A DNA stretch of 7,468 bases from Actinomycetes bacterium (GCA_023393755.1 JAEXCA010000097.1:1-7468); one strand, 5' to 3'; shown: positions 1 to 6,478, counted from the stretch's first letter. Notes: a model not told the origin generated them from the sequence alone. A program made the numbers and translations.

Positions 1-30
1 CCCCCGCAGGGTGGGCTTGGCAGTACGGAA

Positions 31-67
31 TGTTGCCCCCGTCCGCTGATCGCGGGCGGGGGCAACG
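31..67. terminator. Strong stem-loop, terminator of the aldo/keto reductase unit
   Basis: GTTGCCCCCG at 32-41 pairs perfectly with CGGGGGCAAC at 57-66. CCGC at 43-46 pairs with GCGG at 52-55 inside it, leaving a 5-nt loop around 47-51. It begins 27 nt past the aldo/keto reductase stop on the minus strand. There is no clear U-tract on either side, which is common for actinobacterial intrinsic terminators. The first seven bases of the window (CCCCCGC) could compete by pairing with 56-62. Apart from this hairpin, nothing is seen in 1-93. Confidence 0.7.
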
Positions 68-93
68 TGCTGAATGGGGAACGTCGAACTCGG

Positions 94-1029
94 CTACAGG
101 CCGGCGGAGGCCTTGTTCAGCCGGTTCAGCTGAGGGCGCCCCAGCTTCAACTCCGCGGCCGCCAGCACCGCGGGCAGCTGGTCGGGGTCGCTGACGCTGG
201 CGATCGGCGCGGTCACCCCGGGCTGCTGGCGCAGCCAGGCCAGGGCGACCGTGGCCGGTTCGACGCCGAGCTCGTCGGCGACCGCCAGGACGGCGTCGAG
301 CGCGGCGAACCCCTGCTCGGTGGCGAAGCTCTTAACCCGGCCGGCGCGCTGGCCGTGGATCAGCTCGTCGCGGGCGTACTTGCCGGTCAGGAAACCGGCA
401 GCCAGGCCGTAGTAGGGGACCAGTGCCAGCTTGTGCTCGGCGGCGACCTCGCGCAGCCCGCTGCCCTCGACCTCGGAACGATGCACGAGGTTGTAGTGCG
501 GCTGCACCGCCACCGGCGGGGTCAGCCCCTCGGCCTCGGCCACCCCCAGCACCTCGGCCACCCGTTCGGCGGTGAAGTTCGACAGCCCCCAGTGCCGGAT
601 CGCGCCCTGCCCGACCATGGTGTCGAAGGCGCCCACCCATTCGGCGGTCGGCACGTGGGGATCGTCCTCGTGGGCGTAGTACAGGTCGATCGTCTCCACG
701 CCGAGCCGTCGCCGGGAGCCGTCCAGGCAGATCCGGAGATTGGCCGGACGCAGCCCGCGGTGGACCGGGTGCTTGGCCGCCTTCGTCGCGATCACCACCT
801 GATCGCGGTTGTGTCGGCTGCGTAGCCAGCCTCCGATCACGCTCTCCGATTCGCCCCCGCGGTGTCCCGGCACCCAGGTGGAGTAGGCATCGGCGGTGTC
901 GACGAAGTTGCCGCCACCGTCGACGTAGGCGTCCAGGATCTGTTCGGAGGTGCTCGCGTCCGCCGTCCAGCCGAAGACGTTTCCGCCCAGGCACAACGGC
1001 GACACCCTCAACGTTGAGATGCGCTGCAT
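94..1029 (-). CDS. Aldo/keto reductase family oxidoreductase
   Basis: Predicted cytosolic NADPH-dependent oxidoreductase of the aldo/keto reductase superfamily (TIM barrel), reducing aldehydes or ketones to alcohols; the natural substrate cannot be read from sequence. The 311 aa are full family length. The catalytic tetrad is complete: Asp44 and Tyr49 in NFVDTADAYS, Lys83 in VVIATK, His120 in DLYYAHED. HWGLSNF (147-152) is the usual strand holding the Ser-Asn pair that contacts nicotinamide, with Gln176 following. PIASVSDPDQL (275-285) lies where the cofactor-phosphate loop is normally found, but differs from the common PIxGARxxxQL form. The start is 9 bp after the SIMPL stop, so co-transcription is likely. 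AAGG/TAGGG before the ATG could act as a weak ribosome site, and TAAGGT 6 nt before the ATG could be a private -10 box. A stem-loop at 31-67 follows the stop. Confidence 0.93.
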   Translation of the reverse strand: MQRISTLRVSPLCLGGNVFGWTADASTSEQILDAYVDGGGNFVDTADAYSTWVPGHRGGESESVIGGWLRSRHNRDQVVIATKAAKHPVHRGLRPANLRICLDGSRRRLGVETIDLYYAHEDDPHVPTAEWVGAFDTMVGQGAIRHWGLSNFTAERVAEVLGVAEAEGLTPPVAVQPHYNLVHRSEVEGSGLREVAAEHKLALVPYYGLAAGFLTGKYARDELIHGQRAGRVKSFATEQGFAALDAVLAVADELGVEPATVALAWLRQQPGVTAPIASVSDPDQLPAVLAAAELKLGRPQLNRLNKASAGL

Positions 1030-1035
1030 GGCCCT

Positions 1036-1041
1036 ACCTTA
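1036..1041 (-). promoter_or_regulatory. Possible leaderless -10 box (TAAGGT) for the aldo/keto reductase
   Basis: On the minus strand TAAGGT is followed by 6 nt (AGGGCC) and then the ATG. It overlaps the TAA stop of the SIMPL gene. It fits the actinobacterial TANNNT -10 pattern, but the same bases also look like a weak Shine-Dalgarno (AAGG), so the reading is ambiguous. No -35 element is recognisable. Confidence 0.3.
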
Positions 1042-1656
1042 GGACAGCTCGAAGTCCACGGTGAGGTGGACGAAGAGTTCCTGCGTGGCGTTGAGCTCGA
1101 CTCCCAGGTCGATCGGGGGCGCTGCCTTCATCGAGCGGGAGACCATCATGTCCTCGGCGGCGAAGGTCACCCGTGTGCTGGGCAGGTTCCAGGAGTCGCT
1201 GATCATCGCGATGCCGGCGACCGAGCTGCCCGCCGCGGCGGCCACCGCGTCCGCCTTGCGACGGGCCTTCGCCAGGGCCGTGGCGGTCGCCGGGATGCTC
1301 GCCTCGAAGGAGTCGAACACCCATTCCAGCTCGGTCAGCCGGAGGTTGGCCTGGTCGGCCAGGACGCCGAGAACGCCCGGCAACTGCTCGGAGGTGACGG
1401 CCACCGCCAGCAGGTACTCCGCCTGGCTCTTCCCGAACACGCCGTTGCGGGAATCCAGCCGCACTCCGGTCACCTCGATCGCGTCCTCGCCGACCCCGGC
1501 CGTGGTGAGCGCACCGACCAGTGCCCTGACCTCCGCGGCCTGCCTGGTCGCGGCGTTGCCGAAGACCGTCGAACTGCCCTTGACTTTGAGGTGGACGCGG
1601 GCCGACCCGGCTTCGACTCGCACGGAGTCATCCACGGTGATGCGCAGGATTCCCAT
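1039..1656 (-). CDS. SIMPL (DUF541) domain-containing protein, cytoplasmic form
   Basis: A 205-aa protein of the SIMPL/DUF541 family (relatives: YggE, BP26/OMP28, mouse SIMPL). The biochemical function of the family is poorly defined; some members form oligomeric channel-like rings or affect oxidative stress. Visible family features are an N-terminal strand pattern with V-A-G-S-A-R-V-H-L-K-V-K-G, a central helix ATALAKARRKADAVAAAAG (about 123-142) matching the conserved alanine/lysine-rich helix, and a C-terminal strand ATQELFVHLTVDFEL. There is no signal peptide, and an in-frame TAG at 1666-1668 only three codons before the ATG leaves no room for one, so it should stay in the cytoplasm. No Shine-Dalgarno is evident; TAGGCT 6 nt before the ATG suggests leaderless expression. 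It lies between the ABC permease (66-bp gap) and the reductase (9-bp gap). A functional link to the exporter is only positional. Confidence 0.88.
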   Translation of the reverse strand: MGILRITVDDSVRVEAGSARVHLKVKGSSTVFGNAATRQAAEVRALVGALTTAGVGEDAIEVTGVRLDSRNGVFGKSQAEYLLAVAVTSEQLPGVLGVLADQANLRLTELEWVFDSFEASIPATATALAKARRKADAVAAAAGSSVAGIAMISDSWNLPSTRVTFAAEDMMVSRSMKAAPPIDLGVELNATQELFVHLTVDFELS

Positions 1657-1662
1657 CGCCCC

Positions 1663-1668
1663 AGCCTA
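1663..1668 (-). promoter_or_regulatory. Likely leaderless -10 box (TAGGCT) for the SIMPL gene
   Basis: On the minus strand TAGGCT is followed by 6 nt (GGGGCG) and the ATG, which would put the transcript start at or next to the A of the start codon. It agrees with the actinobacterial TANNNT -10 consensus, and no Shine-Dalgarno is present. The identical hexamer precedes the ABC ATPase. No good -35 is visible. It implies that SIMPL and the reductase can be transcribed separately from the ABC genes. Confidence 0.45.
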
Positions 1669-1722
1669 GGTGTACCCGCGCTCGGCTGGCGAGAGCCGGA
1701 CCACGCGACGCCGGCCGGGCGG

Positions 1723-2508
1723 TCAGTTGCTCCGGCGCATCGCCCGGATGCCGACCCAGAGCCCGACCGCGCCCAGCAGCAGGCCGGCCACCCAGCCCCA
1801 GAGCACCGTCGGGTTCGCCAGGTCGCCGGCCAGCAGCGAACGCTCGGCCTGCACCACCCAGTTGACTGGGTTCACCGTGGAGACGGCACGCATCCACCCG
1901 GGCCCCTGGTCCAGCGGCAGCAGCATGCCGGAGAGGATCAGCAGCGGGAAGATCAGGGTCTGTTGCACGCCCCAGAACAGCCACTCCCGATCCCTGGTGG
2001 CCAGCGCCAGGGCGTAGGACAGCGACCCGAGGCCGACGCCGAACACGGCCAGCAGCAGCAGGCCCACGACCAGCCCGGCCGGATCGACCCGGAAGCCGAA
2101 CGGCCAGGCGACTCCGGCGATCAGCAGCGCCTGCACCATGATCGGGACGATCTCCTTCAGCGCCCGACCGACCAGCAGTGAGGAGCGGGAGAGAGGGGCG
2201 ACCAGGGTCCGTTCGTGCGAGCCGGTCATGATCTCGTACTGCAGGTTCGAGCCGACCGTGCCGGTTCCGAACAGCACGATCATGACCAGGACGCCGGGCA
2301 CGAACCACTGCAGGGTCTCACCGACCGGGGCGCCGGAGCTCCCGACCAGCAGTGGGCCGAACAGCCCCAGGAAGACCAGTGGTTGCACCAGGCCGAAGAT
2401 CACCGAGAACGGGTCGCGCAGCACCGGCTTCAGCTCACGGGTCAGGACGTTCCAGGTATCGCGGACGGGATTCGCCGGCACCGCGGTGTCGGGTCGGGTG
2501 ATGGTCAT
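1723..2508 (-). CDS. ABC-2 type transporter permease (DrrB-like)
   Basis: Membrane subunit of a two-gene ABC exporter, predicted to pair with the ATPase encoded just upstream and move a drug, lipid or other hydrophobic substrate outward. The 261 aa match the DrrB/ABC2_membrane family length. Six hydrophobic segments are visible, at roughly 36-55, 67-87, 114-137, 144-168, 181-199 and 235-255, after a cytoplasmic N-terminus. Family marks include the loop GSHERTLVAPLSRSSLLVGR (96-115), corresponding to the ABC-2 'GTxExLxxSPxS' region, and PLLILSGMLLPLD followed by VNPVNWVVQAER (about 212-223). The start codon overlaps the ATPase stop as ATGA (2505-2508), indicating translational coupling. AGGAG at 2516-2520, 7 nt before the ATG, is one of the two good ribosome sites in the window. 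The substrate is unknown; the daunorubicin label is a family name only. Confidence 0.93.
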   Translation of the reverse strand: MTITRPDTAVPANPVRDTWNVLTRELKPVLRDPFSVIFGLVQPLVFLGLFGPLLVGSSGAPVGETLQWFVPGVLVMIVLFGTGTVGSNLQYEIMTGSHERTLVAPLSRSSLLVGRALKEIVPIMVQALLIAGVAWPFGFRVDPAGLVVGLLLLAVFGVGLGSLSYALALATRDREWLFWGVQQTLIFPLLILSGMLLPLDQGPGWMRAVSTVNPVNWVVQAERSLLAGDLANPTVLWGWVAGLLLGAVGLWVGIRAMRRSN

Positions 2509-3542
2509 CGGTTCGCTCCTGCCGTCTCGAGGTCGGGGGTGTCAGTGGGGGATTCGCCGCCCTCGCCGGCCTCCCGGAGGGTCCGTCCGGTGAGGGTGAG
2601 GAAGACGTCGTCGAGGGTGGGTGGGACGCCGGTCGCCCGCTGCACGTCGATTCCCTCGGCGGCCAGCGCGCGGATCGCCACCGGCAGCAGGGTGTCGCCG
2701 TCCGGGGCGGTGACGCCCACCGTCCGGTCGTCCTCGCGCCTGACCTCGCGGTCGGCGAGCCGTCGCAGGATGTCGACCGCGCGACGGGCGTTGTCGGGAG
2801 AGCCGAACCCGAAGGTCAGCACGTCCCCGGCGAGGTTCGCCTTCAGCCGGGGCGCGGTGTCGTCGGCGATCACCTGCCCGCGGTCCATCACCATCACCCG
2901 CTCGGCGTACCGGTCGGCCTCCTCCAGGTAGTGCGTGGTGAGGAAGATGGTGGTGCCGTACTGCGCGCGCAGGTCGAGGATGTGCTGCCACAGGTTCGCC
3001 CGGCTCTGCGGGTCGAGGCCGGTGGAGGGCTCGTCCAGGAACAGCAGCGGCGGGGCGTGCATCAACCCCAGGGCGATGTCGAGGCGGCGCTTCTGGCCGC
3101 CGCTGAGCTGCTGGACCGACTGGTTGACGAACCCGGTCAGGCCGAGGGATTCGATGAGCTCGTCCGCCCGTTGCCGGGATCGGGCCTTGGTGAGCCCGTA
3201 GAACGCGCCCTGGCTCAGCAGTTCGTCCCGGGTGCGCTGGGCGAAGCTGCCGCTGGTCAGCTGCCCCACGTAGCCGATCCGGGCCCGGACCTCGGCCGGC
3301 TGGTGCAGGATGTCGAAGCCGACCACCCGGGCCTGGCCGGAGGTCGGCGGGATGAGCGTGGTGAGCATCCGCAGGCTGGTGGACTTGCCGGCTCCGTTGG
3401 GGCCGAGGAAGGCGACGAGCTCGCCGCGGGACACCTGGAAGGTGAGGTCGGTGACGGCGTGCACCTGCTTGCCGTTCGGCTTCGGGTGGTCAGGGAAGCA
3501 CTTGGTCAGACCCTGGGCATCGATGATCGGTTCATTGGGCAT
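2505..3542 (-). CDS. ABC transporter ATP-binding protein, DrrA/daunorubicin-resistance type
   Basis: ATPase that energises the partner ABC-2 permease. All nucleotide-binding motifs are intact in the 345 aa: Walker A GPNGAGKST (47-55), Q-loop Gln94 (YVGQ), signature LSGGQ (146-150), Walker B LLFLDE (166-171), D-loop STGLD (173-177) and switch His204 (TTH). Residues from about 225 to 325 form the C-terminal regulatory extension (DUF4162-like) typical of the DrrA family, ending in PTLDDVFLTLTGR. The last ~25 residues are a Gly/Glu/Thr-rich tail, probably disordered. MPNEPIIDAQGLTK fits a normal ABC N-terminus. There is no Shine-Dalgarno; TAGGCT lies 7 nt before the ATG. It is first in the minus-strand unit, divergent from the WYL regulator across 62 bp, an arrangement that suggests direct control by that regulator. 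The transported molecule cannot be inferred. Confidence 0.95.
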   Translation of the reverse strand: MPNEPIIDAQGLTKCFPDHPKPNGKQVHAVTDLTFQVSRGELVAFLGPNGAGKSTSLRMLTTLIPPTSGQARVVGFDILHQPAEVRARIGYVGQLTSGSFAQRTRDELLSQGAFYGLTKARSRQRADELIESLGLTGFVNQSVQQLSGGQKRRLDIALGLMHAPPLLFLDEPSTGLDPQSRANLWQHILDLRAQYGTTIFLTTHYLEEADRYAERVMVMDRGQVIADDTAPRLKANLAGDVLTFGFGSPDNARRAVDILRRLADREVRREDDRTVGVTAPDGDTLLPVAIRALAAEGIDVQRATGVPPTLDDVFLTLTGRTLREAGEGGESPTDTPDLETAGANR

Positions 3543-3549
3543 GCCGGGG

Positions 3550-3555
3550 AGCCTA
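3550..3555 (-). promoter_or_regulatory. Likely leaderless -10 box (TAGGCT) for the ABC operon
   Basis: Minus-strand TAGGCT lies 7 nt (CCCCGGC) before the ABC ATPase ATG, and no ribosome site is present. It is the same hexamer, with nearly the same spacing, as upstream of the SIMPL gene. A matching -35 is not clear. The dyad at 3566-3582 lies just upstream, in the core promoter/operator zone. Confidence 0.5.
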
Positions 3556-3565
3556 GAATCAAATC

Positions 3566-3582
3566 AGGACAGAACCCGTCCT
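3566..3582. promoter_or_regulatory. Inverted repeat, candidate operator of the WYL regulator
   Basis: AGGAC (3566-3570) and GTCCT (3578-3582) form a perfect 5-bp inverted repeat spaced by 7 nt, centred between the divergent regulator and ABC operon starts. A bound dimer could cover the promoter regions on both sides. WYL/HTH regulators commonly control a divergent neighbour, but binding here is an inference, and a 5-bp repeat can arise by chance. Confidence 0.35.
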
Positions 3583-3592
3583 CAATGTCTGG

Positions 3593-3598
3593 CAATCT
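3593..3598 (+). promoter_or_regulatory. Possible leaderless -10 box (CAATCT) for the WYL regulator
   Basis: CAATCT is followed by TGGACC and then the ATG at 3605, a 6-nt spacing. There is no Shine-Dalgarno before this start. The hexamer is a weak -10 (C instead of T at the first position), so this call rests mainly on repeated geometry across the window. Confidence 0.3.
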
Positions 3599-3604
3599 TG
3601 GACC

Positions 3605-4615
3605 ATGCCCGACACGACCAGCAGAGCGCTCGCCTTGTTGAATCTGTTGCAGACCCACCGGCACTGGCCCGGGACGGAACTCGCCGAGCGGCTCGGGGTG
3701 ACCGAGCGCACCGTCCGCCGGGACGTCGAACGGCTGCGCGAACTCGGCTACCGGATCGAGTCGACGCCGGGCGTCGCCGGTGGTTACCGGCTGGAGGCCG
3801 GCAGCGCGGTCCCACCCTTGCTGCTCAACGACGAGGAGGCGGTCGCGATGGCGATCGGGCTGCGGATCGCGGCCTCGCAGCGGCTGGTCAGCGGACACGA
3901 GACCACGATCACCGCTCTGGCCAAGCTCGAGCAGGTGCTGCCGGCACCGTTGCGGCGGCGGGTGAACGCGCTCGCCGAGACGGTGCAGCCGGCCGGCATC
4001 CGCTCCGGGACGCCGGTGTCGACCGAGGTGCTCGGCGATCTCGCGTTGGCCTGCCGCGACCACGAGCGGGTCAGGTTCCGCTACACCGCCGCCTCTGGCG
4101 AGGTGACCCGTCGTCGAGTGGAGCCGCACGCGCTGGTGCCCGCCGACCGGCACTGGTACCTGTTGTGCTGGGATCTGGAGAAGGACGACTGGCGCACCTT
4201 CCGGGTGGACCGGCTGGCGGAGGTCGAGCACGCCCGGGCACGGTTCACCCCGAAGCCGCTGACCCCGGAGGAGATCGAGGAGTTCATCCTGGTCGCCAGG
4301 TCGTGGGTACGGCACCCGGTCGAGGCGGACGCGGTGATGGAACTGCCCTTCGACCGGATGCGTGCCCACTTCGGCCAGTGGGGACAGGGGGCGACGGTCG
4401 AGGACGAGTCACACACCCGCTGGCCGGTCGGCGGCGCAGACTGGCGCGAGACCATGTACGGCCTCAGCTACATCCCCGCGGGGGTCGAGTACACCACTGA
4501 CCTCGCTGAGCCGGCCAGAAGCGAACTACGGGAGACCCTGGCCAGGATGGTGCGAGCCCTGGACGCGCCACCGCCGCCGACGCGGAACGATCGTCCGGAA
4601 GCGGTGTATCGGTAG
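3605..4615 (+). CDS. WYL domain-containing HTH transcriptional regulator (YafY type)
   Basis: DNA-binding regulator with the HTH-WYL-WCX layout. Residues about 6-62 are a winged helix of the HTH_11 type (TELAERLGVTERTVRRDVERLRELGY, wing GGYRL). A linker helical region follows at 75-135. The WYL domain is about 140-212, with the name-giving Trp-Tyr-Leu at 184-186 (DRHWYLLCWD) and the usual WRTFRVDRL (196-204). The C-terminal WCX extension is about 235-325. The 336 aa are normal for the family. WYL domains are thought to sense ligands, often nucleic-acid fragments or nucleotides in characterised cases; here the ligand is unknown. The gene diverges from the ABC operon and most likely controls it and itself through the dyad at 3566-3582. 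Its 3' end faces the FGGY kinase gene across a palindromic repeat. Confidence 0.94.
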   Translation: MPDTTSRALALLNLLQTHRHWPGTELAERLGVTERTVRRDVERLRELGYRIESTPGVAGGYRLEAGSAVPPLLLNDEEAVAMAIGLRIAASQRLVSGHETTITALAKLEQVLPAPLRRRVNALAETVQPAGIRSGTPVSTEVLGDLALACRDHERVRFRYTAASGEVTRRRVEPHALVPADRHWYLLCWDLEKDDWRTFRVDRLAEVEHARARFTPKPLTPEEIEEFILVARSWVRHPVEADAVMELPFDRMRAHFGQWGQGATVEDESHTRWPVGGADWRETMYGLSYIPAGVEYTTDLAEPARSELRETLARMVRALDAPPPPTRNDRPEAVYR

Positions 4616-4651
4616 AACCCCCGGGACACGCTGATTAATGCGCGTGGTCTT

Positions 4652-4741
4652 GCGATCGGTGGCTGAGGTCGGGCAAAAGGGCCGAGTCTCGAAGCCCCGC
4701 GACCCTTCGAGACTCGCGCTTCGCGCGACCTCAGGGATCGC
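4652..4741. repeat. Compound palindromic intergenic element (REP/BIME-like), probable bidirectional terminator
   Basis: Two facing copies of one sequence form nested arms. GCGATC (4652-4657) pairs with GATCGC (4736-4741), CTGAGGTCG (4663-4671) with CGACCTCAG (4726-4734), and CGAGTCTCGAAG (4683-4694) with CTTCGAGACTCG (4705-4716). The apical loop is 10 nt (4695-4704). The right copy holds a small extra hairpin, CGCGC-TTC-GCGCG (4715-4727). All 27 positions of the three arm blocks match; the bases between blocks differ in sequence and length. It lies between convergent genes, so it can stop transcription from both sides. The remainder of 4616-4764 shows no gene. Confidence 0.75.
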
Positions 4742-4764
4742 TCTATGCGCTGATCACTGCGTCC

Positions 4765-6366
4765 CTACATGCTCTCTACCGCGGCGCGTTCGGCGGCTAG
4801 ACCGGCGGTCCAGCGTTCCATGTAGGCGTCGAAGCCCGCGACATCGGACGGTTCGGGTGCCAGGGTGGTCAGCGGAGCGTCGGCGAATACCTGGTTGGCG
4901 AGGTAGTCGCCCAGGTTCTGGCCCGGCTCGGCGCGAGTGGCGTAGGCCGCCAGCAGGGCGATGCCCCAGGCGCCACCCTCGCCGGCGATCTCGCCCACCG
5001 ACACCGGCGCGTTGATCGCGGCGGCCAGGAACCGCTGGGCCACTCCCTCGGTCTTGAACAGGCCGCCGTGGGCGAACATCGCGTCGAGGGCGACGTGCTC
5101 GTCCCTCTGCAGCACGTTCATGCCGATCCGCAGCGTGGCCAGGGAGGCGAACAGGTGGGCACGCATGAAGTTGGCCAGCGAGAAGCTGCTCTCCGGGGTG
5201 CGGACGAACAGCGGCCGTCCCTCGGTCAGGTGGGTGATGTGCTCGCCGGAGAGGTAGTTGTAGGAGACCAGGCCGCCGGCGTCCGGCTCGCCGTCCAGGG
5301 CGGCGGTGAACAGCGTCTCGAAGACCTTCGACGTCCCGGCGTCGGAACCCAGCGCCCTGGCGAACTCGCCGAACAGGCCCGCCCAGGCGTTGAGTTCGCT
5401 GGCGCCGTTGTTGCAGTGGACCATGGCGACCAGATCGCCGGCGGGGGTGGTGACCAGGTCGAGTTCGGGGTGGCGGCGGGAGAGCACGCCCTCCAGCACG
5501 ACCATGGCGAAGATGCTGGTGCCGGCCGAGACGTTGCCGGTGCGGCGGGCGACCGAGTTGGTGGCCACCATGCCGGTGCCGGCGTCGCCCTCGGGTGGGC
5601 AGAACGGGACGCCGGGCTGCAGCGTGCCGCTGGGATCGAGGAGCGCGGCGCCGGCCTCGGTGAGCCGGCCGGCCGGTGCGCCCGCCGAGAGCACGGTGGG
5701 CAGGATGTCGCCGAGCTTCCAGCCGAAGCCGCGGTCGGCCACCAGTTCGTCGAACTGGCCGAGCATGGTGGCGTCGTAGCTGCCGGTGGCGATGTCGATC
5801 GGGAACATGCCGGAGGCGTCGCCCACCCCCAGCACCCGCTCGCCGGTCAACCGGGCGTGGACGTAGCCGGAGAGGGTGGTGAGCTGCGCGATCCGTCCGA
5901 CGTGCTCCTCGCCGTTGCGGATCGCCTGGTACAGGTGGGCGATGCTCCACCGCTGCGGGATGTTGTGATCGAACAGCGCCGAGAGTTCCTCGGCGGCCTG
6001 CCCGGTGATGGTGTTGCGCCAGGTGCGGAACGGGACCAGCAGTTCGCCGTCCGCATCGAAGGCCAGGTAGCCGTGCATCATCGCCGAGACGCCGATCGAC
6101 CCGACCGTCGACAGCACAACCCCGTGCTTGGCGCGGACGTCGGCGGCCAGGGCGGCGAAGCAGGCCTGCACGCCCTCCCACACCGCGTCCAGTGAGTAGG
6201 TCCAGATCCGGTTCACGAACTGGTTGTCCCAGTCGTGGCTGCCGGTGGCCAACGGGGTGTGGTCGGGCCCGATCAGCACCGCCTTGATCCGGGTCGAACC
6301 CAACTCGATCCCGAGTGCGGTCCGGCCGTCCTCGATGGCGGCGCGCGGCGACGAGTCGATCGTCAT
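4765..6366 (-). CDS. FGGY-family carbohydrate kinase
   Basis: ATP-dependent kinase of the FGGY family (xylulokinase, ribulokinase, gluconokinase, glycerol kinase relatives), predicted to phosphorylate a sugar or sugar alcohol in the cytosol. It has 533 aa. The N-terminal phosphate loop is GIELGSTRIKAVL (19-31), with a GSxxIK-type core. GDAGTGMVATNS (260-271) matches the catalytic GDN/GDA region, making Asp261 the likely base. VSAGTSIFAMV (279-289) and FAHGGLFKTEGVAQRFLAAA (431-450) with EGGAWGIALLAAY (463-475) match the C-terminal ATP-binding half. The start at 6366 is preferred over an upstream in-frame ATG at 6471 because AGGAGG lies 4 nt before it and homology begins right after. Residues such as MMHGYLAFD (96-104) resemble a subgroup often labelled xylulokinase, or the alternative ribulokinase AraK. 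No sugar isomerase, epimerase or transporter lies nearby, so the substrate is undecided. Confidence 0.93.
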   Translation of the reverse strand: MTIDSSPRAAIEDGRTALGIELGSTRIKAVLIGPDHTPLATGSHDWDNQFVNRIWTYSLDAVWEGVQACFAALAADVRAKHGVVLSTVGSIGVSAMMHGYLAFDADGELLVPFRTWRNTITGQAAEELSALFDHNIPQRWSIAHLYQAIRNGEEHVGRIAQLTTLSGYVHARLTGERVLGVGDASGMFPIDIATGSYDATMLGQFDELVADRGFGWKLGDILPTVLSAGAPAGRLTEAGAALLDPSGTLQPGVPFCPPEGDAGTGMVATNSVARRTGNVSAGTSIFAMVVLEGVLSRRHPELDLVTTPAGDLVAMVHCNNGASELNAWAGLFGEFARALGSDAGTSKVFETLFTAALDGEPDAGGLVSYNYLSGEHITHLTEGRPLFVRTPESSFSLANFMRAHLFASLATLRIGMNVLQRDEHVALDAMFAHGGLFKTEGVAQRFLAAAINAPVSVGEIAGEGGAWGIALLAAYATRAEPGQNLGDYLANQVFADAPLTTLAPEPSDVAGFDAYMERWTAGLAAERAAVESM

Positions 6367-6370
6367 CGAT

Positions 6371-6376
6371 CCTCCT
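6371..6376 (-). promoter_or_regulatory. Perfect Shine-Dalgarno (AGGAGG) deciding the kinase start
   Basis: On the minus strand AGGAGG is followed by ATCG and the ATG at 6366-6364. It is the strongest ribosome site in the window and argues against the longer reading frame that begins at 6471, which would also overlap the start of recO. Confidence 0.8.
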
Positions 6377-6466
6377 GCTGGTGGCGAATGTGGCGGGCGA
6401 GAGCCGCTTGAGTTGAACGGTAACACCGAACCGGCATGGCTGCGAGGCGCCCTGGGATCGAGCGGC

Positions 6467-6472
6467 CACAAT
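6467..6472 (+). promoter_or_regulatory. Possible leaderless -10 box (CACAAT) for recO
   Basis: CACAAT matches the -10 consensus at four of six positions and lies 6 nt before the GTG start at 6479. GGTGGG in between could instead serve as a poor ribosome site. No convincing -35 is present. The rest of the 112-bp recO/kinase intergenic region shows only a weak dyad at 6412-6424. Confidence 0.35.
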
Positions 6473-6478
6473 GGTGGG

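Noticed and set aside
67..825. 252-codon plus-strand open frame opposite the aldo/keto reductase
   Set aside because: Antisense shadow; the minus-strand frame carries the full AKR catalytic tetrad.
1683..1698. Small hairpin CGGCT-N6-AGCCG between the permease and SIMPL genes as a terminator
   Set aside because: Only 5 bp of stem and no U-tract, which is too weak at this GC content to call.
1066..2181. 371-codon plus-strand open frame opposite SIMPL and the ABC permease
   Set aside because: Composition is rich in Gln, Arg, His and Gly with no domain, and it is antisense to two well-supported genes.
3506..4369. 287-codon minus-strand frame opposite the WYL regulator
   Set aside because: No recognisable domain, and it overlaps both the regulator and the ABC ATPase start. 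The plus-strand WYL gene explains the coding signal.
6367..6471. N-terminal 35-residue extension of the FGGY kinase (start at 6471)
   Set aside because: The extension is Pro/Ser/Arg-rich without homology, whereas AGGAGG sits 4 nt before the ATG at 6366, where the kinase domain begins.
6224..6478. 85-residue N-terminal extension of RecO (start at 6224)
   Set aside because: It would lie inside the divergent kinase gene and its promoter; known RecO proteins start near the YRDxAVVLR motif, matching the GTG at 6479.
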